64,000 nucleotides of DNA from the NCBI RefSeq assembly GCF_013035425.1, contig NZ_WQHX01000005.1:248001-312000 (forward strand), read 5' to 3'. Below the pieces are notes generated by a model. It was not told the DNA's origin. It did not search any database and saw only the letters and a program-made list of their open reading frames with translations. How positions within the stretch are numbered: the first letter of the stretch is position 1; each line of letters begins with the position of its first letter. Shown piece by piece: positions 10,986 through 19,346 of this stretch. The position numbers and the translations under genes are program-made. The DNA is from Ruegeria arenilitoris (GTDB taxonomy: Bacteria > Pseudomonadota > Alphaproteobacteria > Rhodobacterales > Rhodobacteraceae).

Positions 10986-11554
10986 CGATGTTGCGCGTGG
11001 TACTCAGGGTTCGGGGTCATACCCGTTGCGCTTGCCACGCGATTGGTCATATTAAAAAAGCCTGCAACATTTGCAATGTCCCAAATATCTCGGTCGGTAA
11101 AGCCCGAGTCGCGTAAATTCTGGCGATCACCTTCTTCGATTTCGGCGCTGCTCATTGTCATTTTTGCAGCGAAATCAAGCATGGCACGCTGCCGATCATC
11201 CAATACAGCCACCCGGTAATTCATAATCAACATTTCGCCCAACTGTGGGTCGCCCGAGAGCTGTCGCACCGCCGCACCATGAGCAACTAGACAGTAGAAA
11301 CACTTATTTATCGACGAAACGACCACTGCAATCATTTCACGCTCCAATTTCGACAATCCGCTGTCAGCCAACATCAGGTCGTTGTACATTGCAGTGAACG
11401 CATTGAGCTTTTCGATGTCGAACGCGTAAGCCTTAAGCACATTCGGCACCATACCCAGTTTTTCAATACAGATATCAAAATATTTCTGAGTCTCCGGCGG
11501 CAGCGGATCGACCATCGGCAAGTTCAGCGCGGTGGCTTTGGTGAGTTCAGTCAC
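10982..11554 (-). CDS. AhpD/carboxymuconolactone-decarboxylase-like peroxidase-related protein
   Basis: A 190-residue protein of the peroxidase-related AhpD-like family. The redox motif KCFYCLVAHG (Cys-x2-Cys-x3-His) matches the AhpD active site, and the flanking helices LSKLEREMIAVVVSSIN are typical. The long C-terminus DRDIWDIANVAGFFNMTNR matches the uncharacterised peroxidase-related subgroup. It probably takes part in hydroperoxide reduction or thiol redox chemistry in the cytoplasm. It sits 6 bp after the GNAT gene and overlaps the OmpA gene. Confidence 0.85.
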   Translation of the reverse strand: MTELTKATALNLPMVDPLPPETQKYFDICIEKLGMVPNVLKAYAFDIEKLNAFTAMYNDLMLADSGLSKLEREMIAVVVSSINKCFYCLVAHGAAVRQLSGDPQLGEMLIMNYRVAVLDDRQRAMLDFAAKMTMSSAEIEEGDRQNLRDSGFTDRDIWDIANVAGFFNMTNRVASATGMTPNPEYHAQHR

Positions 11555-11560
11555 GACAGA

Positions 11561-12274
11561 TCAGTCTCCTTTGACGCGGTAATGATACTCTCCCACGATT
11601 TGCATTCCGAGGGATTGATAGAGACTATTGGCCCCTAAATTGCTTTTTGTGCAAATCACGCTGAGAGTATCGGCTTTGTTGTCCGATGCCCAAAAGGCAG
11701 CGGCGCGCATGGCCCATTGCCCCAAACCTTGACGCCGATGTTGTGGCAGGATTTCAAGCGCGTGAACCATGGCGATACGTTCGTGAACAGCGACAAAACC
11801 GGTTCCCGCGGGTTGATCACTCTGGCGCATCAACAAACCTGTCTTTGGGCCTGACACCCGATCCATAACGGCCAACCTCTCCGGGCCAATTCCGCCCTGG
11901 GCCCAAATCTCACGCATTATCGCCAGCGGTTCCCAAATCGAAAACACTGTAACGCGGGGAACCGGGGAATCCATCAAATTGTTGATTTTGCATGAATAAA
12001 TATTGACAGGATCAAGAACGCGGTAACCGCGCTGTTCTAATCTCGCATCCAGCATTTCGTCGCCGGGATGCAAGCAAAAAATAAGCTTCTGTCCCATCGT
12101 TAACATCGCATTTTCAGCAGCGTCAATGCCACCTGCCTCAACCTCGCCAACAAGGTTGGCTGCAGACACCCTGGAACCGCCTCCGCGACCTTCGCGCAAT
12201 TTAAAGGGTCCGACCTTCATGTAGCTTGCCGCGGGCCAAGTGCCATCGACGACGTCGGGCCAGTTAGCGCTCAA
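11561..12274 (-). CDS. GNAT-family N-acetyltransferase
   Basis: A 237-residue protein. The C-terminal ~110 residues form a GNAT fold with the acetyl-CoA loop QHRRQGLGQWAMRAAAFWA and the terminal strand segment SNLGANSLYQSLGMQIVGEY. The N-terminal half is less conserved and may set acceptor specificity. The acceptor is unknown. It overlaps the CinA-like gene by ATGA (12271-12274) and precedes the AhpD-like gene by 6 bp, so it is co-transcribed with both. Confidence 0.83.
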   Translation of the reverse strand: MSANWPDVVDGTWPAASYMKVGPFKLREGRGGGSRVSAANLVGEVEAGGIDAAENAMLTMGQKLIFCLHPGDEMLDARLEQRGYRVLDPVNIYSCKINNLMDSPVPRVTVFSIWEPLAIMREIWAQGGIGPERLAVMDRVSGPKTGLLMRQSDQPAGTGFVAVHERIAMVHALEILPQHRRQGLGQWAMRAAAFWASDNKADTLSVICTKSNLGANSLYQSLGMQIVGEYHYRVKGD

Positions 12275-12993
12275 AGTTCCAGTTCCTTGGCGAGCCGAGT
12301 CATTGCGGCATCGATGCGCCCGCCTTCAGTGCCGCGCACGACGACGTTTGCGCCAAAAACACCTTTGTGTTGAAATGGATAGCACCCGATTGACAGGTCA
12401 CTGAAATCCTCTGCCAGCAATGACAGCTTTGCGGCAATATCGCCTTCTCCACGCTCAACACGAAGAGTTTGGGACAGCAAAGGTGCCCCCCCTGTCAAAG
12501 TGGGTAGCACGCTGGCAACCATAGCCTGAAAAACCGCCGGTATCCCTGCCATCACATGCACGTTGCCCAAGCTGAACCCTGGTGCAGTTGAAACCGGGTT
12601 ATCGATCAGTTTTGCGCCGTCAGGAATGCGCGCCATGCGCAACCTAGCTGCGTTCAATTCCAACCCGGAATTTTCGTAGTGCGACTGCAACAGGGCGCGA
12701 GCGTCATCGCGAATATCAATATCCGCACCCAAAGCGCGAGCAATACAATCAGCAGTAATGTCGTCATGGGTGGGTCCGATTCCACCGCTGGTAAAAACGT
12801 TGTCATATACATTGGAAAGGGCCAGAACCGCAGCTTCGATTGCCGGCGCATCATCGCTAACGATCCGAACCTCTTTCAAGTCGATACCCAGCTTGGTTAA
12901 CTCGCCGGCCAGATAATGCATATTTGCATCACGGGTGCGGCCAGAAAGAATCTCATCCCCGATGACCAACATCGCTGCGGTTGGATTGGTCAT
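12271..12993 (-). CDS. CinA-like molybdopterin-binding-domain protein
   Basis: A 240-residue protein of the MoaB/Mog-fold (CinA N-terminal) family. Motifs are AAMLVIGDEILSGRTRDAN, VFTSGGIGPTHDDITADCIA and FSLGNVHVMAGIPAVFQAMV. In the family this domain has ADP-ribose/FAD pyrophosphatase-type or nucleotide-binding functions. The separate C-terminal PncC deamidase domain found in full CinA is absent, so this is the stand-alone N-terminal form. First gene of the minus-strand operon, divergent from sfsA. Confidence 0.85.
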   Translation of the reverse strand: MTNPTAAMLVIGDEILSGRTRDANMHYLAGELTKLGIDLKEVRIVSDDAPAIEAAVLALSNVYDNVFTSGGIGPTHDDITADCIARALGADIDIRDDARALLQSHYENSGLELNAARLRMARIPDGAKLIDNPVSTAPGFSLGNVHVMAGIPAVFQAMVASVLPTLTGGAPLLSQTLRVERGEGDIAAKLSLLAEDFSDLSIGCYPFQHKGVFGANVVVRGTEGGRIDAAMTRLAKELEL

Positions 12994-13043
12994 TTCGCGC
13001 TCTCCCCTTGATCGGACGCTTGCGCAGATATAGGCCTTCGAGC

Positions 13044-13772
13044 ATGCAATTTGAAACCCCCCTTGTTCCCGCCCGCCTGATCCGCCGATACAAACGTTTT
13101 TTAGCCGATTGCAGGCTTGAAGACGGGCGCGAAGTTACAGCTCATTGCGCAAATCCCGGTTCGATGATGGGCCTGGCCAATCCCGGTGAAAAAATTTGGC
13201 TAGAACCGAACAATGATCCAAAGAAAAAGCTGAAATACGGTTGGCGACTGGTCGATCATGAAAACGGCGACTTTACCGGGGTCGACACATCTGTACCAAA
13301 CAAGGCCTTGCGAGCGGCGTTGGAAGCAAAAGAAATATCTGAACTCGCCAACTACGAAACTGTTCGGCCCGAAGTCAGGTATGGCGAAAACAGCCGTATC
13401 GACTTTCTGCTAAGTGGGCCGGGCCTGCCCGATGCTTATGTCGAAGTCAAAAGCGTAACTCTTTCGCGCCAAACTGGTCTGGCTGAGTTCCCAGATAGCG
13501 TTACTGCAAGAGGCACAAAACATTTGGAGGAGCTGGCCGCCATCACAGCCAAAGGTTACCACGCCATTATGCTTTACCTGGTGCAGCGCACCGATTGCGA
13601 TCGCTTTACGTTGGCGGCGGATATTGACCCGGATTATGCCGCTGCGTTCGGAGCCGCGCGGCAAAAAGGCGTAGAGCGGCTGATATACGGAACGCGGATT
13701 TCGCCCAAAGGGATATGGGTGACATCAGCGGATATCCAGATGGTTGGTATCGGAAACGAACCCAGTGGGTAA
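13044..13772 (+). CDS. sfsA: SfsA family protein (sugar fermentation stimulation protein)
   Basis: A 242-residue SfsA protein with an N-terminal OB-like DNA-binding region (LVPARLIRRYKRFLAD) and a C-terminal nuclease-like fold. Conserved segments are CANPGSMMG, YVEVKSVTL, FPDSVTARGTKHLEEL and IMLYLVQR; the EVK element resembles PD-(D/E)xK nucleases. Its biological role is unclear; in E. coli it affects maltose metabolism genes. The frame extends to an ATG at 12981, but the family N-terminus begins at MQFETPL (13044). It is followed by map on the same strand after 167 bp. Confidence 0.92.
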   Translation: MQFETPLVPARLIRRYKRFLADCRLEDGREVTAHCANPGSMMGLANPGEKIWLEPNNDPKKKLKYGWRLVDHENGDFTGVDTSVPNKALRAALEAKEISELANYETVRPEVRYGENSRIDFLLSGPGLPDAYVEVKSVTLSRQTGLAEFPDSVTARGTKHLEELAAITAKGYHAIMLYLVQRTDCDRFTLAADIDPDYAAAFGAARQKGVERLIYGTRISPKGIWVTSADIQMVGIGNEPSG

Positions 13773-13939
13773 CAGCGAAGAATCAGCTGGGCTGCGCGCA
13801 TTTGATCCATTCCAAGTCCTGTTTTTCTATCTATAAAGCCCTATCTCATACATCGGAATTCATACTCCACACCCTCTGGAACTTTCTGCACAAGCAGCGT
13901 AGAAGGAATGCTGCGCAAAACATTTGGAGCATACCGTCG

Positions 13940-14752
13940 ATGAAAGAGCATCGTGGCCGCCTGACCAAGGATGGTATTCGTATTTACGAACCGGCCGATT
14001 TTGCCGGAATGCACGCGGCTGGCGCTCTGGCGGCGCGTATACTTGATGATATCGCCGACCATGTTTTTGTGGGCCAAACCACCGGCGAAATCGACCGCCT
14101 GATTACAAAAATGGTCGAGGATGCCGGAGCGGAATCGGCGACTATTGGATACAAAGGCTATCAGCACGCAAGTTGTATCAGTGTGAACCACGTAGTGTGT
14201 CACGGTATTCCCGGCGACAAAAAACTAAAAGACGGCGATATCCTAAACATCGACGTCACAGTTATAGTGGACGGCTGGTATGGCGACACATCCCGAATGT
14301 ATGTGGCGGGTAAGTTGCCGCGCAAAGCGGAACGCTTGATTCAAGTGACTCATGATGCGCTATTCAAGGGGATCGAGACTGTAAAACCTGGCAAAACCTT
14401 TGGCGACATTGGCCATGCGATCCAAGCCTATGTAGAAGCACATCGAATGAGCGTCGTTCGCGATTTCTGTGGGCACGGTCTGGGTCGGGTATTTCACGCA
14501 CCGCCGAATGTTTTGCACTATGGACGCCCCGGCACAGGTGCAGTTCTGGAAGAGGGTATGTTTTTTACGATCGAGCCGATGGTCAATCTGGGCCGTCCCG
14601 AAACGAAAACCCTATCCGACGACTGGACGGCTGTCACCCGAGACAAATCGCTGTCAGCTCAGTTTGAACATTCCGTTGGCGTTACGGCGGATGGGGTCGA
14701 AATATTTACCCTGTCACCCGGCGATAAGTTTCATCCGACTTATTCATCTTGA
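13940..14752 (+). CDS. map: Type I methionine aminopeptidase
   Basis: Removes the initiator methionine from nascent proteins. With start ATG 13940 the protein has 270 residues, the normal size; the longer frame from 13715 adds a non-homologous tail. The metal ligands are in place: Asp in ILNIDVT, Asp in WYGDTSRM, His in CGHGLGRVFH, Glu in FTIEPMV and Glu in FEHSVGV. YQHASCISVNHVVCHG forms the substrate-side loop. It follows sfsA on the same strand and its end overlaps a small unexplained minus-strand frame. Confidence 0.95.
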   Translation: MKEHRGRLTKDGIRIYEPADFAGMHAAGALAARILDDIADHVFVGQTTGEIDRLITKMVEDAGAESATIGYKGYQHASCISVNHVVCHGIPGDKKLKDGDILNIDVTVIVDGWYGDTSRMYVAGKLPRKAERLIQVTHDALFKGIETVKPGKTFGDIGHAIQAYVEAHRMSVVRDFCGHGLGRVFHAPPNVLHYGRPGTGAVLEEGMFFTIEPMVNLGRPETKTLSDDWTAVTRDKSLSAQFEHSVGVTADGVEIFTLSPGDKFHPTYSS

Positions 14753-14889
14753 TCGGCGGCCTGATCTCTCAGGAGTTTCAACAACAGCGTTTCGTTGCCC
14801 CACGGCGTGACAGCATCGTGGATCAACAAAGGTGCGCGCGCTGGTTTTGTCTTGGGCCCTGTTGTGACCTCTGCGTCATTTGCAAGCGT
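14740..14889 (-). other. Open minus-strand frame without an ATG, possible gene remnant
   Basis: Between map and the HAD gene a minus-strand frame is open for 49 codons, from just after the in-frame stop at 14890-14892 down to a TAA at 14740-14742. It ends ...AVTPWGNETLLLKLLRDQ plus a short acidic tail and has protein-like composition. It has no ATG or GTG start, only internal TTG codons, and overlaps the end of map by 13 bp. I do not recognise it; it could be a decayed gene, a TTG-initiated small protein or chance. Confidence 0.25.
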
Positions 14890-14943
14890 CTATATGGGTG
14901 AGGTCAAAGCACGTTCCATGACCCAAAGCTTAGCACGGCTGGA

Positions 14944-15582
14944 TTAGATTCCCAAAAGCGTTGGCACGTCGGTCATATCAACAAACACCTCAGCCCCTAA
15001 TTCGGCCAGTCGTTCCCCATCGCCAGAAGGGACGTAGGCCAGACATCGCATATCAGCGCGCTTTGCTGCTGTTACTCCGCTAGCGCTGTCTTCGATGACC
15101 ACGGGGTTGGATGCACCAAATCGTTCCGCAGCTGTCTGAAACATTTCTGGGTCGGGTTTTGCAGTTCCCAAAACGTGAGCAGAAAACATCACCTCGCTGA
15201 ACCGCTCCCACATACCGTTTTGGCCTAGCGTAATCTTCATCTTGTCTGGGCTACCATTTGACGCAACGCAAAATGGAATACCGTTTTCATCAAGCGTTTC
15301 AAGAAGGTCTGGAATGCCAGGCATCAGTGAAACGCCACCGCGAAGACCGTCGTATATTTCCGCATAAACCTGGTCGACCCAATCATCAGGCAGGTCTGCA
15401 CCCAGCTCACGCGCCTTGACGTGGACCCCAGCCATCGTACCGCCAAGGAAAAGGGCCAAGCTGTCTTCGATCGTAAGATCCAGACCGTGCCGGGAAAGGT
15501 TTTTAACCAGCACTTGATTAGACAAGGGTTCGCTATCGACCAGAACGCCGTCGCAGTCGAAGATAACAAGGTCGTGCATCAA
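14944..15582 (-). CDS. HAD-superfamily (subfamily IA) hydrolase
   Basis: A 212-residue phosphatase-like protein of the beta-phosphoglucomutase/phosphoglycolate-phosphatase type. Motif I is IFDCDGVLVDSEPLS with the nucleophilic Asp, motif II is VASNGSPDK, the motif III lysine is in TAKPDPEMF, and motif IV is VVIEDSASGV. A helical cap lies between motifs I and II. The substrate is probably a sugar phosphate or phosphoglycolate, but it cannot be set from sequence. It stands alone on the minus strand, 85 bp from rsmD. Confidence 0.9.
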   Translation of the reverse strand: MMHDLVIFDCDGVLVDSEPLSNQVLVKNLSRHGLDLTIEDSLALFLGGTMAGVHVKARELGADLPDDWVDQVYAEIYDGLRGGVSLMPGIPDLLETLDENGIPFCVASNGSPDKMKITLGQNGMWERFSEVMFSAHVLGTAKPDPEMFQTAAERFGASNPVVIEDSASGVTAAKRADMRCLAYVPSGDGERLAELGAEVFVDMTDVPTLLGI

Positions 15583-15667
15583 AAACTCCGTGTATTGGGC
15601 ATTGACCCTTAAGCTGAGCGCCGTTCAACTTCAATCTGCCCATCCGAGGCGGACGGCACAACCTGGT

Positions 15668-16228
15668 TCAGTCCAAAACATCGCGCCACATCAACGCGAT
15701 ATGGGTATCGCCGTATTCTCGGGTGTCATACAATGTGAATCCCTGCGGCGCTGTCATAGGGGCTCCTTCTTCCCAAACCAGCAACGCGTCGTTTGCAATC
15801 CAGCCACCGGGGACAGCTGCGTTGATGGCCTTTTGGCCCAAGGCTTTTCCATAGGGTGGGTCGAGGAAAATCAAGTCATAAGCGGCACTTGCGTTTTCGC
15901 CCAGCCGAGTAGCATCTCGGCGGATCAGATCGGTGCGATCATGACTGTTGGTCAGGTCTATATTCTTACGAATAATACCCTGTGCTACCCGCCCATCTTC
16001 GACGAACGTGACATGGGCTGCCCCGCGAGACAGCGCTTCTAGGCCCAATGCCCCCGTGCCCGCAAACATATCCAAAACCCGCAACCCATCAAAATCGATT
16101 TGATGAGACAGCAAGTTAAAAAGGCTTTCGCGCACTCTGTCTGTCGTCGGACGCAAATGCGCCCCCGCGTCGCCCTTTCCGACCGAGGCCAAGGTGCGGC
16201 CCCGGAATTCTCCAGCGATGATCCTCAC
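15668..16228 (-). CDS. rsmD: 16S rRNA (guanine966-N2)-methyltransferase
   Basis: A 186-residue Rossmann-fold methyltransferase that modifies G966 of 16S rRNA in the assembled small subunit. It starts MRIIAGEFRGRTL and carries the SAM motif VLDMFAGTGALGLEALSRGA, the PTTDRVRESLFN element and the catalytic FLDPPYGK. The length is normal. It overlaps the upstream ferredoxin-reductase gene by ATGA (16225-16228) and is translationally coupled to it. Confidence 0.93.
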   Translation of the reverse strand: MRIIAGEFRGRTLASVGKGDAGAHLRPTTDRVRESLFNLLSHQIDFDGLRVLDMFAGTGALGLEALSRGAAHVTFVEDGRVAQGIIRKNIDLTNSHDRTDLIRRDATRLGENASAAYDLIFLDPPYGKALGQKAINAAVPGGWIANDALLVWEEGAPMTAPQGFTLYDTREYGDTHIALMWRDVLD

Positions 16229-17436
16229 GCTTTAAGCAGCGGTTTCAAATCCGCGTCGGGATCAGACACAATGGCCGCATCTGCCGTTTTTCCTGCCTCG
16301 ATCAAACGCTTGCCGACCATATAGGCCCGGGGATCATTCATGGCGTCAACTGCAATCAGTTGGTCGCCCTTGTAGTACCAAAAGGACACGGTTTGCCCGT
16401 CGCCCTTGCGTGTTATCACACGATCATATCCAGAATTGAGACCTGCAATTTGCAACTTAACGTCATATTGATCCGACCAAAACCAAGGCGTCGCCATGTA
16501 CTCTATGGCAGCGCCAAGCATATTTTGCGCAACAACCTCAGCCTGGTCTATTGCGTTGGGTACGCTTTCCAGCCGGATCCGCTGACCCTTGTAGGGGAAT
16601 GACGCACAATCGCCCGCCGCCCAGATCGAAGAGTCTGAAGTTCGCCCATAGGCGTCTGTTTTAATACCATTTTCCAGATCAAGACCTGCCATTTCAGCCA
16701 GCTGGGTCGCCGGTTGTATGCCCACGCCAACAACCACAAAGTCGATCTGAAGCTCAACCCCGTCCGTCAGCACCGCACCTATTACTTTTCCGTTTTCACC
16801 AACCAACCTGTCCAAACCGACACCTTCGCGTATATCTGCCCCATATTCGGTATGCAGTGTTCTGAAAAAATCGCTGGTCTCGGATGCAGCGACCCGCTGC
16901 AGGATTCGGTCGGCCATTTCAACGAGTGTTACTTTGACCCCGCGTTTTGCACATACGGCTGCGGCTTCAAGTCCAATATACCCTCCGCCCACAATCAGCG
17001 CACGGGCACCTTCCTCTAACCAAGGCGCCATTTCATCAACGTGAGTTAAATCGCGAACAACATGAACTCCCTTGAGATTACCACCAATCGATGCTGGCAA
17101 ACGGCGCGGGTCGGATCCAGTGGTCAGTGCCAATTGGTCGTATGGGATCACCTCATTGCCCAAAGTAACAGTTTTTGCCTCTGGATCTATTTCAGCAACA
17201 CGCTCACCCAATCTCAGTGTGATATCGTTCTCCGAGTAAAAACTTTCAGGCCGCAAAAACAGGCGCTCTAGTTCCATTTCACCCAATAGATACGCCTTGG
17301 ACAACGGAGGGCGCTGATAAGGCAAATGCGGTTCAGCCCCGATCAGCGTGATATCGCCTTCAAACCCGTCTTTGCGCAGCCGCGCAACAAGGGACGATCC
17401 CGCCTGTCCGGCGCCAATCACGACAATATGGCTCAT
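16225..17436 (-). CDS. NAD(P)/FAD-dependent ferredoxin (rubredoxin) reductase family protein
   Basis: A 403-residue flavoprotein with an FAD-binding site near the N-terminus (VVIGAGQAGSSLVARLRK), LPYQRPPLSKAYLLG, an NAD-binding fold near residue 145 (ALIVGGGYIGLEAAAVCAKR), the second FAD motif WAAGDCASFP and a C-terminal reductase domain. This is the putidaredoxin/ferredoxin-reductase layout, passing electrons from NADH to a [2Fe-2S] ferredoxin, usually for a cytochrome P450 or dioxygenase. No such partner is adjacent; the only operon mate is rsmD, so the physiological partner is unknown. Confidence 0.87.
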   Translation of the reverse strand: MSHIVVIGAGQAGSSLVARLRKDGFEGDITLIGAEPHLPYQRPPLSKAYLLGEMELERLFLRPESFYSENDITLRLGERVAEIDPEAKTVTLGNEVIPYDQLALTTGSDPRRLPASIGGNLKGVHVVRDLTHVDEMAPWLEEGARALIVGGGYIGLEAAAVCAKRGVKVTLVEMADRILQRVAASETSDFFRTLHTEYGADIREGVGLDRLVGENGKVIGAVLTDGVELQIDFVVVGVGIQPATQLAEMAGLDLENGIKTDAYGRTSDSSIWAAGDCASFPYKGQRIRLESVPNAIDQAEVVAQNMLGAAIEYMATPWFWSDQYDVKLQIAGLNSGYDRVITRKGDGQTVSFWYYKGDQLIAVDAMNDPRAYMVGKRLIEAGKTADAAIVSDPDADLKPLLKA

Positions 17437-17535
17437 GTTTCTCTCACCCTGTCGAATTCACGTGGTCACTTTCACCTGCTCACCTATATTGCGGCATAGC
17501 CCGACTCTGCAAATTCAATCGACAGGAGCATTGAA

Positions 17536-18021
17536 ATGATTTCAACCGGCAATGTGCTGCCCGAAGCGACACTTATCCAAATGGGTTCTGAAGGACCCGA
17601 GAAGGTGAGTGTTTCTGACAAAACAAAGGGCCGCAAAGTCGTGATCTTTGCCGTTCCCGGCGCTTTCACCGGCACCTGCACAACCGCTCATGTGCCGAGC
17701 TTCATCCGCACCAAAAGTCAGTTTGACGCCAAAGGCGTTGACGAGATTATTTGCCTATCAGTCAACGACCCGTTCGTGATGAATGCTTGGGGCGAATCTA
17801 CTGGCGCGACCGAAGCAGGTATAACAATGGTATCTGACGCTGGTTCCGAATTCACCAAAGCAATCGGAATGAATTTCGACGCTCCCCCCGTCGGTTTGAT
17901 CGCGCGATCCAAGCGCTACGCGATGCTTGTCGACGACGGGAAAGTCGTGGCTTTAAATCTGGAGGAAAGTCCGGGCACGTGCGAAACTTCTGCAGGTGAG
18001 GGGCTTCTCGAAGTTATCTAA
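17536..18021 (+). CDS. Peroxiredoxin of the Prx5/hybrid type
   Basis: A 161-residue thiol peroxidase. It has the Prx5 motif PGAFTGTCTTAHVPSF, in which the Cys is the peroxidatic residue; the usual Thr-Pro before it is Thr-Gly here, a small variation. SVNDPFVMNAWG and RSKRYAMLVDDGKV are family segments. It reduces hydrogen or organic peroxides using a thiol or glutathione partner. The start ATG 17536 has the ribosome site ACAGGAG. It is divergent from the ferredoxin reductase and followed by a strong hairpin at 18026. Confidence 0.9.
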   Translation: MISTGNVLPEATLIQMGSEGPEKVSVSDKTKGRKVVIFAVPGAFTGTCTTAHVPSFIRTKSQFDAKGVDEIICLSVNDPFVMNAWGESTGATEAGITMVSDAGSEFTKAIGMNFDAPPVGLIARSKRYAMLVDDGKVVALNLEESPGTCETSAGEGLLEVI

Positions 18022-18025
18022 CATT

Positions 18026-18054
18026 AGTTGGCCCTGGCTTAGCCAGGGCCAACT
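18026..18054 (+). terminator. Perfect 14-bp hairpin after the peroxiredoxin gene
   Basis: AGTTGGCCCTGGCT and its exact complement flank a single T (18040), giving a 29-bp near-perfect palindrome 4 bp after the stop codon. It lacks a T-run, so it may be an mRNA 3' stabiliser or a bidirectional terminator rather than a classical intrinsic terminator. Confidence 0.65.
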
Positions 18055-18068
18055 GAACATCAATTAAC

Positions 18069-18097
18069 TTGATACAATGCCCCAATCGGCGAATAGT
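18069..18097 (+). promoter_or_regulatory. Candidate sigma-70 promoter for the small envelope-protein genes
   Basis: TTGATA (18069-18074), a 17-bp spacer and AATAGT (18092-18097) fit a housekeeping promoter and would start transcription about 20 bp before the AGGGGAG ribosome site of the gene at 18125. Confidence 0.4.
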
Positions 18098-18124
18098 CAA
18101 TTTTGACATGAGGGGAGTTCATTA

Positions 18125-18370
18125 ATGAATTTGAAATTTGCTTTGATTGCTCTGGTCGCTTCTGCGTTTTTGACAGCATGCGGACCCGCACCAACACCCC
18201 AACAACAAGCCGCGAGACAACATGAGATAGCGTGTCTAAGTGGTACGTTGGGAGGCGCATTAATCGGCGGCGTGATCGGAAATCAGTTTGGCGGAGGATC
18301 CGGCAAGACGATCCTTACAGCTGCTGGCGCCGCAACGGGCGGAGTTCAAGGCCAAAGATACGCGTGTTGA
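18125..18370 (+). CDS. Small glycine-zipper lipoprotein
   Basis: An 81-residue envelope protein. It has a lipoprotein signal peptide with lipobox LTAC, a short Pro/Gln-rich linker (GPAPTPQQQAARQH), then a glycine-zipper membrane segment (GTLGGALIGGVIGNQFGGGS, AAGAATGG). Such 17-kDa-antigen/OsmB-like modules insert in or associate with the outer membrane. The function is unknown. First of three small exported proteins on the plus strand; spacing to the next is 11 bp. Confidence 0.82.
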   Translation: MNLKFALIALVASAFLTACGPAPTPQQQAARQHEIACLSGTLGGALIGGVIGNQFGGGSGKTILTAAGAATGGVQGQRYAC

Positions 18371-18381
18371 GGAGACAGAGT

Positions 18382-18729
18382 ATGAAACGTGACACTCTAT
18401 TGATTGCACTCGTGATTTTGGCAAGCGCGGCCAATGCCGATACCGTTGCCGAGCTGAACGAAAGTGAACTCAAGGCCATTGACGCCAACAATGACGGTTT
18501 TCTTTCCAAAGATGAATTCAACGCCTTTTCTGACTATGCCTTTCAGGAGATGGATGAGGACAAGAACGGCTCATTGGGGTTGGAAGAGGCGAAACCTTTT
18601 CTGGATATCAAGCAATTTCAAAGCGTTGACCGCAACGACGACAGCCTCATTTCCAGAGCGGAATACAAGGCTCAGATGTCCGCTGATTTTGAAGCTGCGG
18701 ACAAAGACGGAAACGGTCAACTGGACTAG
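18382..18729 (+). CDS. Exported EF-hand calcium-binding protein
   Basis: A 115-residue protein with a signal peptide (MKRDTLLIALVILASAANA) followed by EF-hand loops: DANNDGFLSKDEF, DEDKNGSLGLEEA, DRNDDSLISRAEY and a terminal half-loop DKDGNGQLD. The loops carry Asp/Asn/Glu at the calcium positions, so the mature protein probably binds calcium in the periplasm. The start at 18382 has a GGAGA ribosome site and opens the signal peptide; the longer frame from 18232 runs through the preceding gene and is rejected. The partner is unknown. Confidence 0.85.
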   Translation: MKRDTLLIALVILASAANADTVAELNESELKAIDANNDGFLSKDEFNAFSDYAFQEMDEDKNGSLGLEEAKPFLDIKQFQSVDRNDDSLISRAEYKAQMSADFEAADKDGNGQLD

Positions 18730-18744
18730 CGCCAGGAGCGCGAA

Positions 18745-19056
18745 ATGAACAAGTGGATCGGATTGGGAATTTTGGGACTGGTTGCCGCCTGCGATGTTCC
18801 TCAGGCTCCGGTAACCACCGGACCAGATGGCCAGCAACGTATTCAGATCAACACCAGCGGCCTGACATGCTATGAAACGAGATGCCTGGATATTGATCCC
18901 GCGGCACGCACGGTCAGGTCAGTCGGCAACCGGACAACTGGCATTCCCAGCAATATCAACGTTAGCAGCGGCACCGTGACACCAGCGGAGTTCAAGCAAT
19001 TGGGTGTGACTGCTTCGCTCGCGGGCGGCATGGGATCGCGCGAGAACAGAGACTAA
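18745..19056 (+). CDS. Small putative lipoprotein, unrecognised
   Basis: A 103-residue protein with a short lipoprotein signal ([12 protein letters not shown], lipobox VAAC) and a small mature domain with a Cys pair ([11 protein letters not shown]) that could form a disulfide. I do not recognise the family. It follows the EF-hand gene by 15 bp and ends 4 bp into the convergent phhB-like gene. It belongs with the two preceding exported proteins in one transcript. Confidence 0.7.
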   Translation: MNKWIGLGILGLVAACDVPQAPVTTGPDGQQRIQINTSGLTCYETRCLDIDPAARTVRSVGNRTTGIPSNINVSSGTVTPAEFKQLGVTASLAGGMGSRENRD

Positions 19057-19346
19057 ACCAGGCCGTCCATTTTTCGGGCGAGTTTGGCGTCCAACGACGA
19101 CAGGCCGCCCACGTCGTGGGTCGACAGAACGACTTCCACTGTGCGGTAGACGTTCGACCATTCAGGGTGGTGGTTCCATTTCTCCGCCCATATCGCGACC
19201 TGCGTCATCCATCCGAATGCATGGACAAAGTCTTCGAAGATAAAGGTCTTTGTGATGGCATCGCGATCATCCAGCATGGTCCACCCATTCCTGAACAGCG
19301 GGTCCAGCAGTGGGCCGCGGGTCTCAGTCGACAATAATTCGGTCAT
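19053..19346 (-). CDS. phhB: Pterin-4a-carbinolamine dehydratase
   Basis: A 97-residue protein with the PCD signature: [20 protein letters not shown] followed by [21 protein letters not shown], with the catalytic His-His pair. In the family it dehydrates 4a-hydroxytetrahydrobiopterin to regenerate the cofactor of aromatic amino-acid hydroxylases. No phenylalanine hydroxylase is adjacent, so the role here may be broader pterin protection. It overlaps the acyltransferase gene by ATGA (19343-19346). Confidence 0.92.
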   Translation of the reverse strand: MTELLSTETRGPLLDPLFRNGWTMLDDRDAITKTFIFEDFVHAFGWMTQVAIWAEKWNHHPEWSNVYRTVEVVLSTHDVGGLSSLDAKLARKMDGLV

